Shown piece after piece: positions 7,344-14,534 of a stretch of DNA of 35,521 nucleotides; position 1 is the stretch's first letter, and every line of letters begins with the position of its first letter. Position numbers and translations under genes: made by a program. The DNA is from Asticcacaulis sp. UBA2476 (GTDB lineage: Bacteria > Pseudomonadota > Alphaproteobacteria > Caulobacterales > Caulobacteraceae), in assembly GCA_002342035.1 (NCBI GenBank), contig DDPE01000081.1:1-35521 (forward strand), in the 5' to 3' direction. The notes under the pieces were generated by a model that saw only the letters and a program-made list of their open reading frames with translations, was not told where the DNA came from and made no database searches.

Positions 7344-8309
7344 TCAGTGATGCGGGGTCGTTTTAAGCGGCGGTGGCGCATGGCCATCACCGCCTGAAGA
7401 CAAGGCCGGTTTCAGGGCAGGCTCATCGTGCGCCTCTGCCGCCATATCGTGACCCGCCTCCGCAGGCACGGCATGAGGATCAGCGGCTTGCTGGGCGTGA
7501 TCAGCCGCGGCGGGCGCATGATCGGCGGGCTCTTCGCCGTGACCATCCGCCGGAACCGCATGGCCATCCGTTTTATGATCGGCCGAGGCGTGCTGCGTGG
7601 ACTTGCTCTTTCCTTGGGCCTTCATCGCGACCAGATCAAACATCAGTTCCACCGATGCGGCCATATTTTTGGCATCCGGCACATCGAATACAAGGGTCCG
7701 TGTTTCATTCGGCGCAACCACCAGTCCGTTCGACGGCACCAGAATGGTCGAGACCGTGCGGTTCTCAGCATCCAGAATCGTGGCCTTGACAGGCGGCACA
7801 GGCGTATCCTCATCGCGCAGGTTTTTCACCTCGGCATGGACGCTGACCACAAAGCGCCCGCCCTTAAACGACGGCTCGACCTTATAGTTGACGAACTCCA
7901 GCCCCGCCGCATTGACCTTCAGACCGGCCATGGCATAGGCATTCGCAACGCCCGGAAAGGCGCGCACAATATCAACCCGCAGAAAATAGCTTGAGCCCAG
8001 AATGGCGACAAACACGGCGGCAAGCCCGCCCCAGATCATGCCCTGCGTCGCCAGCGCCTGAGCGCGTTTTTTATCGACCAGCATGGTGCGGTAAAGCTTA
8101 GGCAACTCCTTGGCCTTGACCTCAGCCGGTTTTTTATCCGCCGGTTTGGGATCGGCGGCGGCACTCAAGGGCAGCTCGATGGGGTCTTCCGGTTTTTGGG
8201 CATGCCACATGGTCTTGCAGGCCGCGCAGCGCACATTGCGCCCGGCCGCACCTAAGCTGGTCTCGGCTATCTCATAGCTGGTCGCGCAATTGGGACAGGT
8301 GAGAATCAT
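7344..8309 (-). CDS. MJ0042-type zinc-ribbon membrane protein with His-rich tail (DUF3426-like)
   Basis: A 321-residue protein. The N-terminus is a zinc ribbon with two CxxC knuckles (Cys5/Cys8 and Cys28/Cys31). A Lys/Pro-rich linker leads to one membrane segment (about 90-110), and residues about 111-230 form a beta-rich periplasmic domain like DUF3426. The last 85 residues are a low-complexity Ala/Asp/Glu/Pro tail studded with His (repeated DGH, ADH, DPH, AGHD units), which looks able to bind divalent metals. The gene is divergent from ftsE, an arrangement seen in Caulobacter relatives. A role at the cell envelope or divisome is suggested by neighbourhood only. Function unknown. Confidence 0.75.
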   Translation of the reverse strand: MILTCPNCATSYEIAETSLGAAGRNVRCAACKTMWHAQKPEDPIELPLSAAADPKPADKKPAEVKAKELPKLYRTMLVDKKRAQALATQGMIWGGLAAVFVAILGSSYFLRVDIVRAFPGVANAYAMAGLKVNAAGLEFVNYKVEPSFKGGRFVVSVHAEVKNLRDEDTPVPPVKATILDAENRTVSTILVPSNGLVVAPNETRTLVFDVPDAKNMAASVELMFDLVAMKAQGKSKSTQHASADHKTDGHAVPADGHGEEPADHAPAAADHAQQAADPHAVPAEAGHDMAAEAHDEPALKPALSSGGDGHAPPPLKTTPHH

Positions 8310-8405
8310 TTAAGCAGAATCAATTCTGGCGAATCGCCAGATAAAGCCCATATTAATACCTGTCCGTTTTATGCTTCGGAAACCCTTAACAAGTGATCAA
8401 GCCCG

Positions 8406-9227
8406 TTGCGCCAATATGCCCGATCTGCCCCGCCCGATAGCGCTGATGAACAGGCGATTCTGTCGTTCATCGACGTCAGTCTGGGCTACGGACGCGACGC
8501 CAAAATCAGCCGCGACCCCAATCAGTTCATCCTGAAATCCCTTAATTTTCAAATCGCTGCGGGTTCCTTTCATTTTCTGACCGGCCCATCGGGTGCGGGT
8601 AAAACCTCCCTGCTCAAGATGATCTATCTGGCCCAGCAACCTAGTGCCGGGCAGATTTTACTTATGGGCGAAAAAATTAACCCTGATGACCGCGACCAGC
8701 GCACGCGCCTGCGCAGGCGGCTGGGGGTAGTGTTTCAGGAGTTCCGGCTTCTGGATCATCTCAATGTGTTTGATAATGCCGCCCTGCCGCTGGTGGTTGC
8801 CGGTGCGAAGCCGCGGGAATACTCCGGCGATGTTACCGAACTTCTGACCTGGGTGGGGCTTAAGAATCACCTGCATCTGATGCCGCCGGTCCTGTCGGGT
8901 GGGGAAAAACAACGGCTGGCTATTGCCCGCGCGGTGGTGCATCGCCCGACGCTGATTCTGGCCGATGAGCCGACCGGTAACATCGACTACGCCATGGGCC
9001 TGCGCATCATGCGGTTGCTGATTGAGCTTAACCGGCTGGGGGCGACGGTCATTTTTGCGACCCACGATGAGAGCCTTATTCAGGCGTCAGGCATGCCGGT
9101 GCTGGAACTGCGCCACGGCAATATCCATAAGCGCGACTTAAGCCGTGACCTGTCGGCGCGACTGCAACCGGGCCATACTTCTGAGCCTCTGGCGCCGAAG
9201 CGCAATGCTCCGGAGCATGGGGCATGA
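8406..9227 (+). CDS. ftsE: Cell division ATP-binding protein FtsE
   Basis: ABC-type ATPase of the FtsEX complex, which couples ATP hydrolysis at the inner membrane to activation of peptidoglycan hydrolases during division. Walker A GPSGAGKT is at 60-67, the signature LSGGEKQ at 163-169 and Walker B LILADEP at 183-189, followed by the switch histidine in FATHDES. A short insertion (RDAKISRDPNQF) precedes the first core strand and there is a 30-residue C-terminal extension. No ATG precedes the conserved core in this frame. TTG 8406 is the only early candidate after an in-frame TGA at 8394, and the ribosome-binding site is poor, so the start is uncertain. An ATG-initiated frame (8371, 8416) runs just upstream out of phase. 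Confidence 0.92.
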   Translation: MRQYARSAPPDSADEQAILSFIDVSLGYGRDAKISRDPNQFILKSLNFQIAAGSFHFLTGPSGAGKTSLLKMIYLAQQPSAGQILLMGEKINPDDRDQRTRLRRRLGVVFQEFRLLDHLNVFDNAALPLVVAGAKPREYSGDVTELLTWVGLKNHLHLMPPVLSGGEKQRLAIARAVVHRPTLILADEPTGNIDYAMGLRIMRLLIELNRLGATVIFATHDESLIQASGMPVLELRHGNIHKRDLSRDLSARLQPGHTSEPLAPKRNAPEHGA

Positions 9228-10153
9228 TCCGCGTGTTGCGCCGTAAGAGAATAAAGCCCCCCAAAGAGTCCATTCCCGGCATTGTCCGGGCCGACCTGTT
9301 GCCCGCCGAAGACACCCGCGAAGTCTCGCTGCATTTCGTCATCGCCGTCCTGTGCTTCATCGCCTGCCTGTCGGCGATCGTCGCTATGGCGTCTGACCGG
9401 GCGGCGCAAGGCTGGGCCCGTGATCTGCGCGCCGAAGTCACGGTACAGGTTCGCCCGTCAGGCTTAGAGACCGGGGCTATGGCTGCCGCCAAGGCCGCTG
9501 AGATCTTGGGCGGCGTTAAGGGGGTTGAGGAAGCCGCGGCCCTTGAGCCTGAACGCGCCCGCGAGCTGATAAAGCCGTGGCTGGGCGATGTGGTACTGGA
9601 TGACCTGCCCGTGCCCAATCTGGTCGAGGTCCGGCTGGATAAGGACAACCCCGCCACCGCCATCGATATCATGAGCGCGCTGACCGCCCGCGACATTGAC
9701 GCCAGTCTTGATGACCATTCGACCTGGCTTAAGGATATCGAACAAGCGGCCCTGATTATCCGACTGATATCGTTTGCTATTTTCACAATTGTCGCGGTGG
9801 CCACAGGGGCGGTCGTCAGCTTTGCTACCCGCGCCGGTTTGACCACGCGATCGGACATTATTGAGATTTTGAGCCTGTGCGGCGCGTCCGATGGCTTTAT
9901 CGCCCAGCGGTTTCAGTACCGCTTCATGAGCCTTGCCGTGACCTCCGGTGTCATGGGTGCCGCCGCAGCGGGTCTGGTCACAGTTATCATCAAACTGATC
10001 TCCCCGTCACAAAGCTTTGCCTTAGCCCTTCCCTTTTCGTGGTTAGACCTGTTAATATTAATACCGTGTCCGTTGCTGGTGGCGTTGATTTCCGCCACAA
10101 CCGCACGCATGGTGACGTTGCGACTATTGGGGGGAGCACATGAAAAAGCGTAA
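9224..10153 (+). CDS. ftsX: Cell division protein FtsX
   Basis: A 309-residue permease-like partner of FtsE. A cytoplasmic N-terminus precedes TM1 (about 33-52). A periplasmic loop (about 55-170) follows; this is the part that contacts hydrolase activators in known FtsX proteins. Three more membrane segments come after (about 177-200, 230-250, 265-290). The order and the VRLDKDNPATA-type loop fit FtsX. Its ATG overlaps the ftsE stop (ATGA), giving translational coupling. The next gene begins inside its last codons. Confidence 0.92.
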   Translation: MIRVLRRKRIKPPKESIPGIVRADLLPAEDTREVSLHFVIAVLCFIACLSAIVAMASDRAAQGWARDLRAEVTVQVRPSGLETGAMAAAKAAEILGGVKGVEEAAALEPERARELIKPWLGDVVLDDLPVPNLVEVRLDKDNPATAIDIMSALTARDIDASLDDHSTWLKDIEQAALIIRLISFAIFTIVAVATGAVVSFATRAGLTTRSDIIEILSLCGASDGFIAQRFQYRFMSLAVTSGVMGAAAAGLVTVIIKLISPSQSFALALPFSWLDLLILIPCPLLVALISATTARMVTLRLLGGAHEKA

Positions 10154-10796
10154 GATTATGCTGGCTGTCCTCAGCCTGATCCTGTTGTGGGTGGCAGGTC
10201 TGTTTTTCTTTGCTGACCGCGTGATCGATTCAACCCCCGCTACTGAGCCCGAAGACAAGGCCGATGCGATTGTGGCCCTGACCGGCGCCTCCGACATGCG
10301 CATCCGCGAAGGCATGCGCCTGCTGGAACGGCGTAAGGGTGAGCGCCTGCTGATTTCAGGGGTCAACAAAGAGGTGCGCCGTCCGGAACTTCTGCCGGTC
10401 ACCGATGGCTCAAAGCGGCTTTATGACTGCTGCGTCGATTTGGGTTTCGATGCTGTCGATACGGTAGGGAATGCCGCCGAAATCGCCGCTTGGGCTCGCG
10501 CCAAAGACTATGATGACCTGATCGTGGTCACCTCAGACTACCACATGCCGCGCAGCCTGCTGGAGATCAAGCAAGTCCTGCCCGAAGCGACGCTGCACGC
10601 CTACCCGGTGGCGACCCCGTCGCTGGATGCGCGGGCGTGGTGGAAATCGACGTCGGGGTCGCGGGTTCTGGTGATCGAATATTGCAAATATCTCGCCATA
10701 CTAGGGCGTAATCTGGTAGGGAGTGTCGCTTCGCTTTTCGGTAAGGATAAGGATGCCGAAAGCCCTGCCTCAGCCCCGGAGACCTCTAAAAAGTGA
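10140..10796 (+). CDS. YdcF/SanA/ElyC-family (DUF218) protein
   Basis: A 218-residue protein with one N-terminal membrane anchor (about 5-25) and a DUF218 domain (about 42-185). Recognisable blocks are DAIVALTGASDMRIREGMRLL, the ERLLISGVN strand-loop, the VGNAAEIAAWA block and the conserved VTSDYHMPRSLLE. Members of this family act at the envelope (ElyC in peptidoglycan and enterobacterial common antigen homeostasis, SanA in barrier function), but their reaction is not settled. It overlaps ftsX by 14 nt and plsC by 4 nt, so it belongs to the ftsEX transcription unit. Confidence 0.82.
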   Translation: MKKRKIMLAVLSLILLWVAGLFFFADRVIDSTPATEPEDKADAIVALTGASDMRIREGMRLLERRKGERLLISGVNKEVRRPELLPVTDGSKRLYDCCVDLGFDAVDTVGNAAEIAAWARAKDYDDLIVVTSDYHMPRSLLEIKQVLPEATLHAYPVATPSLDARAWWKSTSGSRVLVIEYCKYLAILGRNLVGSVASLFGKDKDAESPASAPETSKK

Positions 10797-11527
10797 GCGC
10801 CTTACGTAATTTAGCGTTTCAGATCTGGCTGTACGGCATGATCTTTCTGGTCGGTTTCGGCCTCTCCCCCCTGCTGCTGCTGCCGCGCAAGATGGTCATG
10901 GCAATTATTCGCGGCTGGGCGCGCGGTGTGATTTGGGGGCTTAAGGTCATCTCCGGCGTGAGGGTCGAGTTTCGTGGTCTGGAACACGCCCCTCAAGGTG
11001 CCGCTCTGATCGCGGGCAAGCACATGAGCATGCTCGATACCATAGCCCCTTTTCTGGTCTTGCCCGACACCTGCTTTGTGCTCAAAAAAGAACTAACGAG
11101 AATGCCGTTTTTTGGCTGGTACATGTGGCGGGCCCACATGATCCCGATCAAACGCGAAGACGCGGCTAAGGCGCTCAAATCCATGCTGGTCATGGCCAAA
11201 GAACGCCTGCGCGAACAGCGTCAGATCGTGATTTTCCCCGAAGGTACGCGTACCGAAGTGGGCGAAGACCCGACCTATAAGCCGGGCGTGGCCGCGATCT
11301 ACCGCGATCTGGAGGCGCCCTGTTATCTGATGGCTACCAATTCCGGTCAGTGCTGGCCGGCCCACGGCATCAAGCGCTTTCCCGGTACGGTGGTATATGA
11401 ATTTCTGCCGCCACTGCCCGCCGGTATGAAGCGCCCCGAGTTTATGAGTGCGGTGCGTGAGCGGATCGAGACGGCGTCGAACGCCCTGATGGCGGAAAAT
11501 AGCAGCAAGCAAGCCGCCAAGGATTAA
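10793..11527 (+). CDS. plsC: 1-acyl-sn-glycerol-3-phosphate acyltransferase
   Basis: A 244-residue membrane-bound acyltransferase making phosphatidic acid from lysophosphatidic acid. The HX4D catalytic motif is at His77-Asp82 (KHMSMLDT), the FPEGTR substrate motif at 148-153, and an N-terminal hydrophobic segment at about 10-30. The GTG start at 10793 overlaps the TGA of the YdcF gene (GTGA), which supports that start. Its place after ftsEX and a YdcF protein groups division and envelope-synthesis functions in one operon. Confidence 0.92.
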   Translation: MSALRNLAFQIWLYGMIFLVGFGLSPLLLLPRKMVMAIIRGWARGVIWGLKVISGVRVEFRGLEHAPQGAALIAGKHMSMLDTIAPFLVLPDTCFVLKKELTRMPFFGWYMWRAHMIPIKREDAAKALKSMLVMAKERLREQRQIVIFPEGTRTEVGEDPTYKPGVAAIYRDLEAPCYLMATNSGQCWPAHGIKRFPGTVVYEFLPPLPAGMKRPEFMSAVRERIETASNALMAENSSKQAAKD

Positions 11528-11642
11528 CTGTCTTTTTCTACCGCCTCATTACCGCAGCGCAACATGACACTTATCGATCCTTTATAACACCTGTGGTACG
11601 GTATCATTCTGCCTTTATGTGTTTGTAGGAAGCATGATCACC

Positions 11643-11864
11643 ATGAGCCAGCCATTGTCGGAAGACGACAAACGCGCCCTGTTTGAAAAGCTTGACCGCG
11701 TTATGGACGAACTCGGAACCCGCCCGGTCGAATATAACCGCGCCTGCGTCTATGTTGAGGCACTGATCGGCGAACGTGCCGGCGACAGCGATGACGCCAG
11801 CGAGTTGATCACTATGACGGAACGCGAAATTGCCGGGATACTGTCCCGGCCTCACGCCGCCTGA
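11643..11864 (+). CDS. Small conserved-looking hypothetical protein
   Basis: A 73-residue acidic, soluble protein, mostly helical (MSQPLSEDDKRALFEKLDRV and onward), with no signal or membrane segment and no family I recognise. The chosen ATG lies about 10 nt after AGGAAG (11627-11632). In-frame alternatives are ATG 11634, which sits too close to that site, and GTG 11619. The gene stands alone 115 nt after plsC, and its last codons overlap a terminator-like hairpin. Helical density and codon use look like a real gene. Function unknown. Confidence 0.65.
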   Translation: MSQPLSEDDKRALFEKLDRVMDELGTRPVEYNRACVYVEALIGERAGDSDDASELITMTEREIAGILSRPHAA

Positions 11865-11869
11865 GTTTT
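11832..11869 (+). terminator. Terminator-like hairpin overlapping the end of the small hypothetical gene
   Basis: A perfect 7-bp stem, GCCGGGA (11832-11838) and TCCCGGC (11844-11850), with loop TACTG lies within the last codons. It is followed directly by a weak CTCA/TGAG hairpin and a TTTT run (11866-11869). This is consistent with transcription ending right at the gene's 3' end. Confidence 0.45.
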
Positions 11870-11908
11870 AAAGACATGTACTGATCCGCATTGATCTGCG
11901 GCGTGCCT

Positions 11909-12007
11909 TTAGCGATGCTCGTGGTCCCGCATCCAAGGAAGCACCACGAACGCTACGAAACACGCAAGCATGATCGCGGTGGCGGTTAAGCCTACGAACG
12001 CTTCCAT
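11909..12007 (-). CDS. Probable 32-aa single-pass membrane protein
   Basis: Reading the minus strand from ATG 12007-12005 gives 32 residues. A short N-terminus (MEAFVGLTATA) runs into a continuous hydrophobic helix (about 5-25, IMLACFVAFVVLPW) and ends in a charged MRDHEHR tail before TAA. An AGGA ribosome-binding site lies 5-6 nt upstream of this ATG. An earlier ATG at 12013 overlaps that site and is less likely. The positive-to-polar tail and hydrophobic core resemble known small membrane proteins that modulate transporters or oxidases, but I recognise no family. The call rests on the ribosome-binding site and composition only. Confidence 0.5.
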   Translation of the reverse strand: MEAFVGLTATAIMLACFVAFVVLPWMRDHEHR

Positions 12008-12107
12008 TTTCATCCTGCCCTAATCTGGAATAAGAATCCTACGCGTAAGATATTGCCGCTTCGGATTCCTTCGCCCCACAGGTTTCATAGGGGCCTTATA
12101 TAAAAAG

Positions 12108-12122
12108 TTAATAAATTCTTAA
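12108..12122. promoter_or_regulatory. CtrA-type binding site
   Basis: TTAA (12108-12111), a 7-nt spacer and TTAA (12119-12122) match exactly the consensus TTAA-N7-TTAA of CtrA, the cell-cycle master regulator of Caulobacterales. It is 100 nt upstream of the small membrane protein on the minus strand and 216 nt upstream of the GGDEF-EAL start, and could control either. An 8-base match in an AT-rich stretch can occur by chance. Confidence 0.5.
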
Positions 12123-12337
12123 AATGATAGCAAGCTCTATCGTATCACGAATCGTTGTGGCGCTGCGGTAGGGTAAAAATGACACGAAATTCTCTTATTT
12201 GGGGAAATATTACAGGCCCGAAACCTAAAACCCCCTTAACGAAGTATAATGCTTTACCCGCTAAGGTCGAGCCTTCCTCAGACCCAAACGGCAGTAAGAC
12301 CGGGACAACCTAAAAACAGCCCCATAAGGCGTACCCC

Positions 12338-14014
12338 ATGGCCCAGGCTAACGGCTCAGGATTTCGTTTACCCCGCCATCTCCGGGTCGAAAACGTTCGT
12401 GAGTTGATTTTAGGGCTGGCCTTTCTGACAACCATTGGCATCGGCGCCTATTTCGATCTGTTTCGCGGGTTGGTTATCTTCGCCCATGGCCATCAGACAT
12501 CGTGGATCAATGCCGCGGCCTTCGTCTTTCTGGCATTACTGGTATGCGGATATGCCCTGTCGCACCGGCGCGCCATTGCGCTGAAGGCCGCGCTCAAAAC
12601 CCGCGATGAAGCCGAAATCAGGTTAAACGAAATCGCCTTTTTCGATGCCCTGACCGGCCTGCCCAACCGACGCAAGCTGGGCCATGATTTGGCTGAGGCC
12701 CTGTCGTCGCCCAATGCCCGTGTCGGCCTGATGATGATTGACCTCGATAACTTCAAACCGCTCAATGATGCCCACGGCCACCGCGCAGGTGATTTGTTAT
12801 TGCAGATGGTAGCTGAGCGCATGGTCGAGGCCCTGCGCCATCAGGGCCAGCTTTACCGCACGTCCGGCGATGAATTTGCGGCTCTGCTATCGGCCCAGAC
12901 CGATGACGAGGCCCATGCCAATACGGCGCTGCGCCTGTTGCAGGCGTTTGAGGCCCCGTTTGAGGTCACGACCGATAAACCCGTCCCCTGCCATCTGGCC
13001 GCCAGCATCGGCATTGCCCTGGCGTGTGAGGCCCATAGCCTGACCGGCAGCGAGCTTTTGAAACGTGCTGACATGGCTTTGCACCGCGCCAAGGACGATG
13101 GCCGCGGTCAGTTCCGTTACTATGATCAGGAAATGGATGCCCGTATTCAGGCCCGCGCCCGGATCGAAGCCGACATGCGTCAGGCCATTCTTAAGGGCGA
13201 AATCCGGGCCTATTACCAGCCTCTGGTCACGCTCTCGACCGGGCAGATCGAGGGCTATGAGGTTCTGGCGCGCTGGCACCACCCGCAAACCGGCACCATC
13301 GCCCCCTATGCCTTTATTTCAGTGGCCGAAGACATGGGGCTGATCGATCAGTTAACGCTGCAACTGCTGGATCAGGCCTGCGTCGATGCGCAGGCCTGGC
13401 CGGATAATGTCTATATTTCGCTCAATATTTCGCCCAGCCAGCTTAAGGACGATCAGCTACCGAAAGACATTCTGAGCTTGCTGGATAGTCATGAGTTCCC
13501 GCCCTCACGCCTTGAGGTCGAGGTGACCGAGACCGCGCTGGTTCATGATTATGAAGCCGCCAAGCGCATTTTGTTTGCCCTCAAAGCCAAGGGGGTGCGC
13601 ATCGCGCTCGATGATTTCGGCACCGGCTATTCCAACCTCAACCACCTGCGCGAACTGCCTATCGATAAGCTCAAGATCGATTCGTCCTTTGTCATGGCCG
13701 CCCAGCGCACCCCGGCCAGCCGCAAGATCGTTGAGGCCATTTTAAGCCTGTGCAAAAGCCTTGATCTGGCTACCACCGCCGAAGGGATCGAGAATTTTGA
13801 GACCGCCCACTGGCTGTCAGAGCAGGGCTGCAAGACCGGTCAGGGTTTCCTGTTCGGCAAGGCCATCAGCGGTGAGGAAATCACCGTCAACGGTTTCTGC
13901 GACGAACAGATCGAGGCCCTGCGCATTGCCCTGTCGGCGCTGATCGCCGCAGACCCGGAAAAATCCGCCCTGATGACCGATGGGCGCTTTCCGGCTTTGC
14001 TGGCGGCGAAGTAA
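12338..14014 (+). CDS. GGDEF-EAL cyclic-di-GMP signalling protein
   Basis: A 558-residue inner-membrane protein with two membrane segments (about 24-45 and 56-74), a GGDEF domain (about 97-265) and an EAL domain (about 272-520). The cyclase signature is SGDEF (176-180), with the first Gly replaced by Ser, and there is no RxxD inhibitory site upstream. The EAL signature reads EVL (308-310), a tolerated variant. The other phosphodiesterase residues appear intact: Asn in SLNIS (363), Glu in the EVEVTET stretch, DDFGTG (425-430), the Lys in DKLKID, EGIE and QGF. It is therefore probably an active phosphodiesterase, with a cyclase domain that is either weak or GTP-sensing. In this lineage such proteins control the motile-to-sessile switch. 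A CtrA-type box lies upstream. Confidence 0.92.
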   Translation: MAQANGSGFRLPRHLRVENVRELILGLAFLTTIGIGAYFDLFRGLVIFAHGHQTSWINAAAFVFLALLVCGYALSHRRAIALKAALKTRDEAEIRLNEIAFFDALTGLPNRRKLGHDLAEALSSPNARVGLMMIDLDNFKPLNDAHGHRAGDLLLQMVAERMVEALRHQGQLYRTSGDEFAALLSAQTDDEAHANTALRLLQAFEAPFEVTTDKPVPCHLAASIGIALACEAHSLTGSELLKRADMALHRAKDDGRGQFRYYDQEMDARIQARARIEADMRQAILKGEIRAYYQPLVTLSTGQIEGYEVLARWHHPQTGTIAPYAFISVAEDMGLIDQLTLQLLDQACVDAQAWPDNVYISLNISPSQLKDDQLPKDILSLLDSHEFPPSRLEVEVTETALVHDYEAAKRILFALKAKGVRIALDDFGTGYSNLNHLRELPIDKLKIDSSFVMAAQRTPASRKIVEAILSLCKSLDLATTAEGIENFETAHWLSEQGCKTGQGFLFGKAISGEEITVNGFCDEQIEALRIALSALIAADPEKSALMTDGRFPALLAAK

Positions 14015-14530
14015 CTAAAACCTAGGCCTGACAGGCCCGCGATCGCCAAACCACCACGCCAGCGCGGTTGAGGCGCTGAACGTCACCGCATTGACAAAGG
14101 TGATGACAATGTCTTCGCGGATCGCCGCGGGCAATCGCGCCCCCAGAGCCGTGAAGAACAACAGGCTGAACACCAGCCAGATCAGCACCGTCAGCACCGG
14201 TCGCACCAAGGCCCGCACGGCCTCAACCCAAACATAGCCGCCAGTCAGTTTCGCCTCAGCCGCAATCGAGGCCTCAAGCCCCGTCCAACGACCTTCGGTA
14301 TCGGCGCGGTCTAAAGCCTGATCCGCCTGACGGGCCTGCGCGTCCGACTGCACCCCGATCAGCCTCAGATCATGATCCCAGCGGTCGCGATCATGGGCGA
14401 TGTCCATGGCGCGGTCTTTGCGTTTTTCGCGCAGTTCATAGATGCCGATCAGGCGACTCAGGCCAGAGCCCACCGCCCCAAATACCCCGCCCAAAGCGCC
14501 AGCACCTCCGATCATATCCAGCACAGTCAT
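14015..14530 (-). CDS. Phage/GTA holin-like membrane protein
   Basis: A 171-residue protein with a Gly-rich hydrophobic N-terminus (about 5-28), a long charged helical section rich in Arg/Asp (about 33-90), then WVEAVRALVRPVLTVLIWL and two membrane segments (about 108-128 and 138-162). It closes with AWWFGDRG. The WVxAxRAxVRPVLT block and the terminal WWFGDR are familiar from small holin-like proteins of alphaproteobacterial phages and gene transfer agents. It starts 4 nt after the fibre gene's stop behind a good GGAGC site, so the two are translated together. A lysis role is inference. No endolysin is adjacent. Confidence 0.6.
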   Translation of the reverse strand: MTVLDMIGGAGALGGVFGAVGSGLSRLIGIYELREKRKDRAMDIAHDRDRWDHDLRLIGVQSDAQARQADQALDRADTEGRWTGLEASIAAEAKLTGGYVWVEAVRALVRPVLTVLIWLVFSLLFFTALGARLPAAIREDIVITFVNAVTFSASTALAWWFGDRGPVRPRF

Positions 14531-14534
14531 GGTC

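Larger units (their letters stand above)
11865..12337. other. 473-nt region without a long gene
   Basis: This is the longest gap between long genes in the window. It holds a probable small membrane-protein gene on the minus strand (11909-12007), two GANTC sites (GAATC 12034-12038, GATTC 12064-12068), an AT-rich stretch (about 12090-12135) with a perfect CtrA-type box, and roughly 200 nt of leader before the GGDEF-EAL gene. I could not fit the leader to a known riboswitch. Confidence 0.6.

Noticed and set aside
12180..12337. Possible cyclic-di-GMP (GEMM) riboswitch before the GGDEF-EAL gene
   Set aside because: Position is attractive, but the conserved GEMM core and paired stems could not be matched, so no RNA is called.
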